NCBI GenBank assembly: GCA_047623945.1
Contig: JBLHOT010000070.1
Location: 1 to 19,319, forward strand
Origin: Arcticibacterium sp047623945
Lineage (GTDB): Bacteria > Bacteroidota > Bacteroidia > Cytophagales > Spirosomataceae
DNA length: 19,319 nucleotides
Direction: 5' to 3'
Position 1 is the stretch's first letter; the number at the start of each line of letters is the position of its first letter. The notes under the pieces are model-generated. The model had not been told where the DNA came from. It saw nothing but the letters and a program-made list of their open reading frames with translations, and did not search any database. The position numbers were made by a program, and so were the translations under genes. Positions 9,511-15,809 of this stretch are shown here, piece after piece.

Positions 9511-10549
9511 GTCTGTCCATCGTATTTCGCAAAACTACGTTTTCTAATATTAAGGCTAGTTCATGAGCCTCACTTTTCCATTGAATTTGGAAAAGTTTTT
9601 TAGACGCCAAAAATCTCGTCCACTTTGAATTATATGGGGCAAATGGGGCCCCAATAAAAGCAGCGAATGACTCACTTTTCCATTTCTCCTCCCAACCCAA
9701 CGCCAAGGCATTCCAGTTTAAGACTTCTTCATGCTTCCCTCCGAGTTTGATATAGGCTGATTGCAATAACACATTATTCATCCAAACTTCCTCTTTGTTA
9801 AATAGAACCTCTATAGTCCTAATTAATTCCAATTTGACGTCAGCAAAACCCTTTGGATTAAAGCCTCCTAAAAAACGGCCATAGTGATAAACGATTAATG
9901 GAACACTCCCATAGTGTCTTGAAACCCAAAAACTATTATCTAAGTAATTCTTTGACCCCAGCACCTTTTTTAAAAAGACCAAAGTAGCCTCATCAAATTC
10001 ATTTAGTGGTAAACCCGAATCAAAAATCAAATACATGAGATTTGAAAGTGCACACACGTCGTATTCTATCGGCATATTTTGACCAAACCATGTACCGTAA
10101 ATTTTAGTATCCCCAGCATGCTCTTTAAGCTTGTCTTTCAACCAGTCTATTTCCAATTCTTTTACCATGTAAACTAGGGCCGTGTCGTCAATGTCGTCTG
10201 GTAACTTAAAATGCCTTAGATGACGCATTAAATAGCCAAAAGGAAAGTGATTTGTTGGCCTTGTGGTCCAAAAGTTATACGTCATGAGACCATCTTTGTT
10301 TTGATACATGTCAAAACCAGGGATGAGCTTGTTCAAAATAGACGACACGCCATTTAGGTTTTCACCCTCTAAATACGGCCTTAAACCTTTCAAAATAAAT
10401 CCAACAGAGGCGGTCGCGAAAAGATTATTGTCGGACCTTTTGTAAAAAAAGAATCCGTTCTTTCTAAGAGATAGAAAGCCCCCCTTCGGGATTTTTCCAT
10501 TCTCAAAAGATTGTAAAGAAGCAATACGGCCTATTAAAAGAGAAACCAC
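9500..10549 (-). CDS. Uncharacterised protein, probable alpha/alpha-toroid (prenyltransferase/terpene-cyclase-like) fold
   Basis: I do not recognise a named family. The 349 residues show no signal peptide or membrane span. They contain repeated units resembling alpha/alpha-toroid repeats: a glycine/aromatic turn followed by a small-residue helix. Examples are FFFYKRSDNNLFATASVGFI (~33-52), QNKDGLMTYNFW (~83-94), YGTWFGQN with YDVCALSNLMYLI (~150-180), and RHYGSVPLIVYHYG. Residues 118-124 are DDIDDTA, which matches the DxDD(T)A catalytic motif of class II terpene cyclases. The protein is much shorter than those enzymes, so the match may reflect only the fold. The start is a GTG at 10549, immediately after an in-frame TAA; no ATG occurs before residue 81, and the GTG start retains the whole first repeat. 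The gene overlaps the VF530 gene downstream and is divergent from the DUF3127 gene. Confidence 0.7.
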   Translation of the reverse strand: MVSLLIGRIASLQSFENGKIPKGGFLSLRKNGFFFYKRSDNNLFATASVGFILKGLRPYLEGENLNGVSSILNKLIPGFDMYQNKDGLMTYNFWTTRPTNHFPFGYLMRHLRHFKLPDDIDDTALVYMVKELEIDWLKDKLKEHAGDTKIYGTWFGQNMPIEYDVCALSNLMYLIFDSGLPLNEFDEATLVFLKKVLGSKNYLDNSFWVSRHYGSVPLIVYHYGRFLGGFNPKGFADVKLELIRTIEVLFNKEEVWMNNVLLQSAYIKLGGKHEEVLNWNALALGWEEKWKSESFAAFIGAPFAPYNSKWTRFLASKKLFQIQWKSEAHELALILENVVLRNTMDRHER

Positions 10550-10581
10550 TTAGATTGATTCGGTTTTAGCTGTCTATTTTT

Positions 10582-10589
10582 TAGCTTTG
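10582..10589 (+). promoter_or_regulatory. Bacteroidota-type -7 element for the DUF3127 gene
   Basis: TAGCTTTG matches the TAnnTTTG element of the Bacteroidota primary sigma factor. It lies 38 nt before the ATG. The nearest upstream TTG (10555-10557) is 24 nt away, longer than usual, so only the -7 box is convincing. Confidence 0.45.
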
Positions 10590-10627
10590 TTCGAAATTAG
10601 TAACAAATCTATACTTAGCATATTAGA

Positions 10628-10987
10628 ATGGAAATTAGCGGAAATATTATTCAAGTTTTAGCATTGCAAACTGGTGAAGGCAAAAATGGTCAATGGAAGA
10701 AGCAAGAGTTTATCATTGAGACAGAAGGCACCTACCCAAAAAAAGTTTGTGTAGCAATGTGGGGAGACAAAATCAATGAAAGTTTGATTAAAGTGGGCTC
10801 ATCAGTAACCGCTTCTGTGGAAGTGGAAAGTAGAGAATATAACGGCAGATGGTATACAGATGTGAAGTCTTGGAGACTAGAAGGCAGCAGTGCCGGAACA
10901 GCACCCGCAGCGGCACCAGCAAGTGCACCGGCAGCGGCTACAGAAATACCTACGGCCCTAGAGGGTGAGGATGATTTACCTTTCTAA
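10628..10987 (+). CDS. DUF3127 OB-fold protein with SSB-like C-terminal tail
   Basis: This complete 119-residue protein has residues 1-88 typical of DUF3127, a Bacteroidota family related to single-stranded DNA-binding OB folds. Visible motifs are ISGNIIQVLALQTGEGKNG, KKQEFIIETEG, YPKKVCVAMWGDK and ESREYNGRWYTDVKSWRLE. A flexible Ala/Pro-rich linker (~90-106) leads to an acidic tip EGEDDLPF. Such a tip is the classic C-terminal peptide by which SSB proteins recruit repair and replication partners. I therefore infer nucleic-acid binding with SSB-like partner docking, but the family is not experimentally defined to my knowledge. It is a single-gene transcription unit between a TAnnTTTG promoter and a strong hairpin. 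It is not the canonical ssb, which is longer and has different core motifs. Confidence 0.88.
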   Translation: MEISGNIIQVLALQTGEGKNGQWKKQEFIIETEGTYPKKVCVAMWGDKINESLIKVGSSVTASVEVESREYNGRWYTDVKSWRLEGSSAGTAPAAAPASAPAAATEIPTALEGEDDLPF

Positions 10988-10998
10988 ATAAGAAATAA

Positions 10999-11046
10999 AG
11001 CCTTCATAAATTATCATTTTGAACGTTTATGAAGGCTCTCTTTCCT
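10999..11046 (+). terminator. Strong hairpin terminator after the DUF3127 gene
   Basis: A perfect 12-bp inverted repeat (AGCCTTCATAAA at 10999-11010, TTTATGAAGGCT at 11026-11037) with a 15-nt loop starts 11 nt after the stop codon and is followed by CTCTTTCCT. On the opposite strand it is followed by TTATTTCTTATTT, so it could act in both directions. Confidence 0.8.
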
Positions 11047-11149
11047 CATAAAACATGAAGTAAACTGCCTTCTTCCACGGCTTACTGTTTTCTAACAAGA
11101 TGCCTTAATACCTTGTTAGCCTTAGATAATCGGGGCCAGCACAAATGTT

Positions 11150-11345
11150 CGTACCCACTTTTAAATGGGACAACATTCTTTTGAGAACCTGGGGGTAAAG
11201 TTGTCCTTCTTAAGTTCTAGGCCACTTATTTAGGGGTCTTGTGATCCTGTGATGGAACATCTACCAAAGGTACTCGACGAGGCAGGGGACAAACTCGTGG
11301 TACTGGCCATTTCAGACGAAAGAAAAAGTTCTTAAGCATCTGTAA
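11150..11345 (+). pseudogene. Decayed TlpA/thioredoxin-like redoxin gene fragment
   Basis: No single frame is open, but joining three frames gives a recognisable thioredoxin-fold core of the TlpA/ResA type. It runs FKWDNILL (from ~11161), then GKVVLLKF-stop-ATY (~11194-11232), then after a +1 shift GSCDPVMEHLPKVLDEAG and DKLVVLAISDE (to ~11329). In intact relatives the middle reads KFWATWCG.C; here the first Trp codon is TAG and the WC pair is damaged, so the CxxC active site has lost its first cysteine. An in-frame stop follows the fragment at ~11333. I infer a dead envelope disulfide reductase or redoxin gene, without a visible N-terminal signal sequence or a convincing C-terminal half. Some downstream sequence may be the rest of it. 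Confidence 0.7.
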
Positions 11346-11604
11346 AAAGTAAAGAATGTCAAAAAATGCTCTGGTACTAAGGGAGGAAGGTATATCAACG
11401 GATGAACTGAGTCAAAAACTAAAATCAGACCGCCTTATTCCTTTATCACCTTTCACATAAAACAGCAATCTTACTTTAGCCCAGAATTACTCAAAACAGT
11501 GACCGATGCAAAAAGTTGTTTTACTTAACAAGTGCCTGATATTAAGTCTAGTACTAGTGATAGATAGTTCCCAAAGCACTGAAAACGTTAAGAGATACAA
11601 TTAA
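11346..11604 (+). other. Gene-free stretch with coding-like fragments
   Basis: This lies between the redoxin wreck and the rpmG promoter. One frame reads YFSPELLKTVTDA before a stop at ~11526-11528, preceded by TKGGRYING, an in-frame stop, and TESKTKIRPPYSFITFHIKQQ. It looks like decayed coding sequence, perhaps the C-terminal part of the same redoxin gene. Overlapping it, an ATG at 11506 opens a 32-codon frame to 11604 whose product starts MQKVVLLNKCLILSLVLVI, resembling a truncated signal sequence. I cannot assign either piece to a family, and neither looks like a working gene. Confidence 0.35.
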
Positions 11605-11617
11605 TTTTTGTCCACCA

Positions 11618-11648
11618 TTTGTTAAAGCTAACTTAATACTTATCTTTG
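11618..11648 (+). promoter_or_regulatory. Bacteroidota promoter for rpmG
   Basis: TTTG (11618-11621), a 19-nt spacer and TATCTTTG (11641-11648) match the TTTG-N19-TAnnTTTG consensus of the Bacteroidota primary sigma factor. Transcription would start near 11655, giving a leader of about 35 nt before the rpmG ATG. This is the best promoter match in the window. Confidence 0.72.
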
Positions 11649-11689
11649 CAGCCCCATTTGAGGACAAGATATTATAATTATATAAGGCA

Positions 11690-11872
11690 ATGGCTAAAAA
11701 AGGAAATAGAGTTCAGGTAATTTTGCAGTGCACGGAACATAAGGAGTCTGGCAGGCCTGGAATGTCAAGATATATTACGACTAAGAATCGTAAGAATACG
11801 ACGACTAGACTGGAGTTGAAGAAATACAATCCAACTTTGAGAAAGTACACTGTACACAAAGAGATTAAATAA
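11690..11872 (+). CDS. rpmG: 50S ribosomal protein L33
   Basis: The 60-residue protein matches bacterial L33: MAKKGNRVQVILQCTEHKES, RYITTKNRKNTTTRLELKKYNP, and TVHKEIK at the C-terminus. L33 is a small protein of the large ribosomal subunit near the E site. Only one cysteine (C14) is seen, so it is the zinc-free (C-minus) form rather than the four-Cys form. The ATG lies ~35 nt after a predicted transcription start. A DUF4295 gene follows 19 nt downstream in the usual Bacteroidota order. The gene for L28 (rpmB), commonly just upstream of rpmG in this phylum, is not present in the preceding 700 bp. Confidence 0.97.
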   Translation: MAKKGNRVQVILQCTEHKESGRPGMSRYITTKNRKNTTTRLELKKYNPTLRKYTVHKEIK

Positions 11873-11891
11873 CCATTAAACAAGAGTAATC

Positions 11892-12047
11892 ATGGCAAAG
11901 AAAGTAGTTGCGAGTTTGCAAGATAAGTCTAAGCTTAGAAGTTATGCTAAAGTTGTAAAAGCAGTGAGATCTGCTAAGACTGGAGCCTATACTTTTAAAG
12001 AAGAAATGGTACCTGCAGACCAAGTAGATAATTTTATAAAGGCGTAA
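11892..12047 (+). CDS. DUF4295 small basic protein
   Basis: This 51-residue gene starts at ATG 11892. The product begins MAKKVVASLQDKSKLRSYAKV, continues with KAVRSAKTGAYTFKEEMVP, and ends ADQVDNFIKA. That matches DUF4295, a tiny lysine-rich family found next to rpmG in Bacteroidota. Size, charge and constant placement beside ribosomal protein genes suggest a ribosome-associated protein; this is inference from context. It is probably co-transcribed with rpmG, and a hairpin terminator follows 24 nt after its stop. Confidence 0.92.
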   Translation: MAKKVVASLQDKSKLRSYAKVVKAVRSAKTGAYTFKEEMVPADQVDNFIKA

Positions 12048-12071
12048 TAGACTTTAGATCTTATTAAGATT

Positions 12072-12106
12072 AGCCCTTCCGATACTGGATGGGCTTTTTT
12101 ATTTTT
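12072..12106 (+). terminator. Rho-independent terminator of the rpmG-DUF4295 unit
   Basis: AGCCCTTCC, a 6-nt loop and GGATGGGCT form a 9-bp stem with one internal T-T mismatch. A run of six Ts, then ATTTTT, follows directly. This is a textbook intrinsic terminator. It also makes the TTG at 12105, inside its T tract, an unlikely start for the thioesterase. Confidence 0.88.
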
Positions 12107-12110
12107 GACT

Positions 12111-12518
12111 ATGCCCAAGCCTATTATTCATACTTTTGTGGTTAAAGTAAAGCCCGAAGACCTAGATGAACTAAATCATGTGAATAATGTGGTTTATATC
12201 GCTTATTTACAAGAGGCTGCGATTTCTCACTGGTATAGCTCAGTTTCTCAAGAAGTATCTGATAAAATAAGATGGGTAGTGAGAAAACACGAGGTAGAAT
12301 ATCTAAAACCAGCCAAAGAGAACGACGAACTCGTCATACATACATGGGTTTCTAAGTTTACCGCCATTAGCTCTGAAAGGCACTATGAAATCAAAAGAGG
12401 TCAAGAATTGCTAGTGAAAGCATTTACCCTTTGGATAGCCCTGGACGCTGAGACCATGAAACCCAAAAGGTTATCGTCTCAGATTAGCGAATCTTTTTTT
12501 GAATCTTCTGTGTTATAA
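12111..12518 (+). CDS. Acyl-CoA thioesterase, 4HBT/hot-dog fold (YbgC/FadM-like)
   Basis: This ~135-residue single hot-dog domain protein probably hydrolyses an acyl-CoA thioester in the cytoplasm; its substrate cannot be read from the sequence. The N-terminal motif DLDELNHVNNVVYIAYLQEA (~10-30) carries the conserved Asp and HVNN of the 4-hydroxybenzoyl-CoA thioesterase family. It is followed by the central beta strands (RKHEVEYLKPAKENDELVIHT) and the ERHYEIKRGQELLVKAFTLW strand pair. I chose the ATG at 12111. A TTG two codons earlier lies in the upstream terminator and adds nothing conserved. ftsY follows 72 nt later on the same strand. Confidence 0.85.
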   Translation: MPKPIIHTFVVKVKPEDLDELNHVNNVVYIAYLQEAAISHWYSSVSQEVSDKIRWVVRKHEVEYLKPAKENDELVIHTWVSKFTAISSERHYEIKRGQELLVKAFTLWIALDAETMKPKRLSSQISESFFESSVL

Positions 12519-12542
12519 AAAGAAGCGAGAGGCAAAAGAACT

Positions 12543-12550
12543 TATTTTTG
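12543..12550 (+). promoter_or_regulatory. Possible -7 element for ftsY
   Basis: TATTTTTG fits TAnnTTTG and lies 41 nt before the ftsY ATG. No TTTG or TTG is present at the expected distance upstream, so the call rests on one box only. Confidence 0.3.
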
Positions 12551-12590
12551 TGAAATGGCCGTATAAAAGTCAACATAGAGGACAATCTAC

Positions 12591-13550
12591 ATGAGCATAT
12601 TCAACTTTTTTAACAAAGAAAAAAAAGAGACCTTAGATAAGGGATTAGAAAAGTCAAAAAACGGAATTTTTGATAAGCTGAGCCGTGCCGTTATTGGCAA
12701 ATCTACAGTAGACGAAAGCGTCCTAGACGAACTAGAGGAAATTCTTATCTCCTCAGATGTAGGAATAGACACCACCCTCAAAATCATTAAGCGAATAGAA
12801 ACTCGTGTAGAAGAAGATAAATACACCTCAGTAAATGAACTGGATAAAATCCTTAGAGAAGAAACCGCAGCCCTTCTGGAAGAGAATAATTCCCAAGACG
12901 TTCATAACAGCTTTGAGACGAAAAACCTTCCTAAGCCATATGTCTTAATGGTGGTAGGTGTAAATGGTGTAGGTAAAACCACGACCATTGGTAAGCTAGC
13001 TCATAATTTCCAAAAGAATGGCAAAAAAGTAGTCCTCGGTGCGGCAGACACTTTTAGGGCAGCAGCGGTAGACCAGCTAAAGCTTTGGGGTGAAAAAGTA
13101 GGTGTAGTAGTGATTGACCATGGAATGAACACCGACCCCTCTTCCGTGGCATACGATGCCATTAAGGCTGGAATAGAACAAAATGCCGATGTCATTATCA
13201 TTGATACGGCGGGCAGATTACACACTAAGGTAAATCTGATGAACGAGCTGGGAAAAATAAAACGAGTAATGCAGAAAGTATTGCCAGAAGCTCCTCACGA
13301 AATCATGCTGGTTTTGGACGGCAGTACGGGCCAAAACGCTATGATACAAGCTAGAGAATTCACTAAAGTGACAGAAATAAATTCTTTAGCTATCACTAAA
13401 TTAGACGGGACAGCGAAGGGTGGCGTGGTTATAGGTATCTCTGATGAGTTCAAGATTCCCGTGAAGTACATCGGCGTAGGTGAAAAAATGGAAGACCTAC
13501 AAGTCTTCAATAAGACCGAATTTGTAGATTCTCTATTTAGCAGAGACTAA
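12591..13550 (+). CDS. ftsY: Signal recognition particle receptor FtsY
   Basis: FtsY is the membrane-associated SRP receptor GTPase that docks ribosome-nascent chain-SRP complexes at the translocon. The 319 residues contain a helical N domain (~1-105) and a full G domain. Motifs are G1 GVNGVGKTTTIGKLA (123-137), DTFRAAAVDQL (153-163), G3 DTAGR (205-209), G4 TKLDGTAKGG (269-278), and the closing IGVGEKMEDLQVF motif. The N-terminus is short (MSIFNFFNKEKKET), with an amphipathic start but no long acidic A domain. This is common outside the enterobacteria. The ATG at 12591 gives the usual start for the family. Confidence 0.97.
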   Translation: MSIFNFFNKEKKETLDKGLEKSKNGIFDKLSRAVIGKSTVDESVLDELEEILISSDVGIDTTLKIIKRIETRVEEDKYTSVNELDKILREETAALLEENNSQDVHNSFETKNLPKPYVLMVVGVNGVGKTTTIGKLAHNFQKNGKKVVLGAADTFRAAAVDQLKLWGEKVGVVVIDHGMNTDPSSVAYDAIKAGIEQNADVIIIDTAGRLHTKVNLMNELGKIKRVMQKVLPEAPHEIMLVLDGSTGQNAMIQAREFTKVTEINSLAITKLDGTAKGGVVIGISDEFKIPVKYIGVGEKMEDLQVFNKTEFVDSLFSRD

Positions 13551-13711
13551 TATTTTACCCGACACATTTCTTAGTGCCTTGGGAATTCTCAAAGTTAAAA
13601 AGCCATCTCGCTTCATCTCTTCTAGTAATTATTCTCCATTTACTTAAAATAAAAAGAAAACAAAGCACAAGTTCTTTTGCGAGACTACGTCTATATTAGA
13701 AAGTAGCTAGT

Positions 13712-14461
13712 ATGAATCAAAAAATAAAAGAAATCATAAGTGCTTTTAGGCCGATAAGCCTTCAAGATATGGATGAAGTAGCTTTAATGAATAGGGCTGA
13801 TACTAAGTTTATATTGCCACTAACAAAGGTTCCAGAAATACTTACAGCCGTTTTAAACGATTACAGCCTTTTAGAGATAAATAAAGACCGTATCATGACC
13901 TATAACTCGCTTTATTTTGATACCCCAGAACATGATTTTTATCAGTGGCATCATAACGGCAAACTAAACAGACTGAAAGTTAGAATCAGGAATTACGTAG
14001 AATCTAACCTTCACTTTTTAGAGGTAAAAAGAAAAAATGGTAAAGGTATTACCAAGAAAAATAGAATAGCTCTTGATGGATTTGAAACCAGCCTTTCTAC
14101 AGAATCAAAACAGTTTATTAATCAAACAACCAAGGGTAAATTTAACCTTGAACCCATACTGGAAAACAGGTTCAACCGAATTACCCTTGTAAGCAAAGCA
14201 AAGAAAGAAAGGGTCACTCTAGACTTTAATCTAAGTTTCAGAAATAATACTAATGAGAAAGCCTTTGAAAACCTGGCCATCATAGAAATTAAACAAGAAG
14301 GGGTAGACCGCAAAACACCCTTTTATAGGGCTCTGAAAAAAAGGCACATATTACCTTACAGCATCAGCAAATACTGTTTGGGAATGGTGAGTCTTTATGA
14401 CAATATAAAGTACAATGCTTTCAAAAAAGTACAATTGAAAATACAAAAACTAACTGCTTAA
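13712..14461 (+). CDS. VTC-domain protein (polyphosphate polymerase-like)
   Basis: The 249-residue protein is essentially a lone VTC catalytic domain of the triphosphate-tunnel fold, which in yeast Vtc4 makes polyphosphate from ATP. Tunnel-type motifs are present: R28 and K32 (RADTKF), YNSLYFDTPEHDFY (64-77), R91/R93 (KVRIRNY), E104-K108 (EVKRK), K115-R118 (KKNR), E192/K194 (IEIK) and S219-Y221 (SKYCLGM). No SPX regulatory domain or membrane span is seen, so the protein should be cytoplasmic. It begins a tight operon: the DUF4956 gene starts 2 nt after its stop. Catalysis is inferred from retained residues; such bacterial proteins are mostly uncharacterised. Confidence 0.9.
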   Translation: MNQKIKEIISAFRPISLQDMDEVALMNRADTKFILPLTKVPEILTAVLNDYSLLEINKDRIMTYNSLYFDTPEHDFYQWHHNGKLNRLKVRIRNYVESNLHFLEVKRKNGKGITKKNRIALDGFETSLSTESKQFINQTTKGKFNLEPILENRFNRITLVSKAKKERVTLDFNLSFRNNTNEKAFENLAIIEIKQEGVDRKTPFYRALKKRHILPYSISKYCLGMVSLYDNIKYNAFKKVQLKIQKLTA

Positions 14462-14463
14462 AT

Positions 14464-15063
14464 ATGGAATTTTTAGACATACCCTTATTTGATGATGATT
14501 TTTATAAAATGCTATTTCGGTTTATTATCAATATCTTTTTTTTAAGTATAATTATAAGAGAACTCTACTTTAAATCTAGCGAACGAAAGGACTACCTCTT
14601 TACCTATTACATGATTGGTATCATCGTCTTTTTCTTGTGCTTTACCTTAAAAAAATATGAACTAGATATAGGTATGGCATTAGGACTATTTGCCATTTTT
14701 GGCATCATCAGATATAGGACAGATGCGATAGCCATTAAAGAAATGACTTACCTCTTCGTTGTTATTGGCGTTTCGGTCGTAAACTCGCTGGCTAATAAGA
14801 AAATGAGTTACGCAGAAATTTTCTCTATTAACATCCTAATTGTAGGTGCCATATATATCATGGAGAGGCTTTGGAGGGTAAATAATGAAATAAGTAAAAA
14901 TATTGTCTACGAGAAAATAGAGAACATCAAGCCAGAGAACCTAGATCAGCTCAAAGCAGACCTAGAAGTAAGGACAGGCTTGAAAATTAAACGCATGGAA
15001 ATCCAAGATGTAGATTTCTTAAAAGACACCGCAGATATTATTATTCATTACGATAAGTTATAA
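14464..15063 (+). CDS. DUF4956 multi-pass membrane protein
   Basis: The 199-residue protein has about five hydrophobic segments (~18-33, 44-62, 70-83, 95-110, 120-134) and a ~60-residue charged, probably cytoplasmic C-terminal domain. The core ALGLFAIFGIIRYRTD, with IKEMTYLFVVIGVSVVNSLA after it, is characteristic of DUF4956. Genes of this family often sit beside VTC-domain genes, as here. The function is unknown. I infer an inner-membrane partner that anchors the VTC protein or moves its product, by analogy with the membrane helices fused to VTC domains in yeast. Confidence 0.88.
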   Translation: MEFLDIPLFDDDFYKMLFRFIINIFFLSIIIRELYFKSSERKDYLFTYYMIGIIVFFLCFTLKKYELDIGMALGLFAIFGIIRYRTDAIAIKEMTYLFVVIGVSVVNSLANKKMSYAEIFSINILIVGAIYIMERLWRVNNEISKNIVYEKIENIKPENLDQLKADLEVRTGLKIKRMEIQDVDFLKDTADIIIHYDKL

Positions 15064-15068
15064 TTGAT

Positions 15069-15752
15069 TTGAAAAAGTACGTTTTCATTTTTTTCCTGCT
15101 TTGCGTAGGTAAAGTTTACGCTCAGGAAAACACAAGACCAGACTTTAATACTTGGTCTTCCATTGCCATAGACTATAAAGCCAGCTCTAAGCTTAGCCTA
15201 GAGCTTCAAGAACAATTAAGATTAAAGGAAAATAGCCAAACTATTGACTCCTATTTCACTCAATTATCTGTGGAGTATGAACTCTTAAAAAACTTTGAAC
15301 TCGGTTTAGGTTTACGTTTTGAGAAAAACAATGACAACAAAGGCAAAATTCAAGGATATGAAAATAGGTTCAGGTATAACCTAGACGCTGTATATGGCTA
15401 TAAATTAAGGCGATTTTCCTTAAAGCACAGGATACGTTATCAAAACAGAATGGATTTAGACGAAACAGATGCCCTCGCTAAACAGCAAGTCCGTTTTAAG
15501 ACTGGAGCGGGCTATAACTTCCCTAAGTGGAAACTTGATCCAGAAGTTGCGGTTGAGCTTTTTTATCCATTGAACGACCTCGAAAAAAGCGGTCTGAATA
15601 AATTTAGATTGACATTAGGCACAGATTATAAAATGGGCGATTTCGGAAAACTAAAAGCCTTTTTTAGAATAGAAAGATCGGGAAATTTAGAGGCAGATAG
15701 TGCCAATATTCTAGGCGTAGGATACTCTTACACTATAAAAAATAAGAAGTAG
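15069..15752 (+). CDS. DUF2490 outer-membrane beta-barrel protein
   Basis: The 227-residue protein has a signal peptide (MKKYVFIFFLLCVGKVYAQ), with cleavage expected after YAQ. The rest consists of alternating amphipathic strands ending in aromatic residues, for example YKASSKLSLELQEQLRLKEN, FELGLGLRFEKN, FSLKHRIRYQNRMD and KAFFRIERSGN. This pattern matches DUF2490, predicted outer-membrane barrels of Bacteroidota. The start is TTG at 15069: no in-frame ATG lies nearby, and this start gives a complete signal peptide. It begins 5 nt after the DUF4956 stop, so it is the third gene of the VTC operon. The last residues (YSYTIKNKK) are strand-like but end in lysines rather than an aromatic residue. 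Confidence 0.85.
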   Translation: MKKYVFIFFLLCVGKVYAQENTRPDFNTWSSIAIDYKASSKLSLELQEQLRLKENSQTIDSYFTQLSVEYELLKNFELGLGLRFEKNNDNKGKIQGYENRFRYNLDAVYGYKLRRFSLKHRIRYQNRMDLDETDALAKQQVRFKTGAGYNFPKWKLDPEVAVELFYPLNDLEKSGLNKFRLTLGTDYKMGDFGKLKAFFRIERSGNLEADSANILGVGYSYTIKNKK

Positions 15753-15753
15753 G

Positions 15754-15785
15754 CACAAAAAAGGAGAGCCAATTAAGACTCTCCT
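15754..15785 (-). terminator. Terminator of the yceI-like gene
   Basis: Read on the minus strand, GGAGAG, a 10-nt loop and CTCTCC are followed directly by TTTTTTG. It lies about 25-55 nt past the yceI-like stop codon. On the plus strand the same hairpin lacks a T tract, so it mainly serves the minus-strand gene. Confidence 0.7.
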
Positions 15786-15809
15786 CCAAAATAAAACCCC
15801 TTTTATTTT

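Noticed and set aside
10999..11037. The long perfect inverted repeat considered as a mobile-element end or attachment site
   Set aside because: Its position just after a stop codon, its stem-loop size and the T-rich tails on both strands fit a terminator; no transposase or second copy is present.
11506..11604. 32-codon frame with a signal-peptide-like start considered as a small gene
   Set aside because: It overlaps decayed sequence, has no recognisable homologue and ends soon after the hydrophobic stretch; it is recorded only as part of the gene-free region.
12105..12107. TTG as the start of the thioesterase gene
   Set aside because: It sits in the T tract of a strong terminator; the ATG two codons later keeps every conserved residue.
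13580..13605. Near-palindrome TTGGGAATTCTCAA after ftsY considered as a terminator
   Set aside because: It has no loop and no following T tract, so it is not a credible hairpin terminator.
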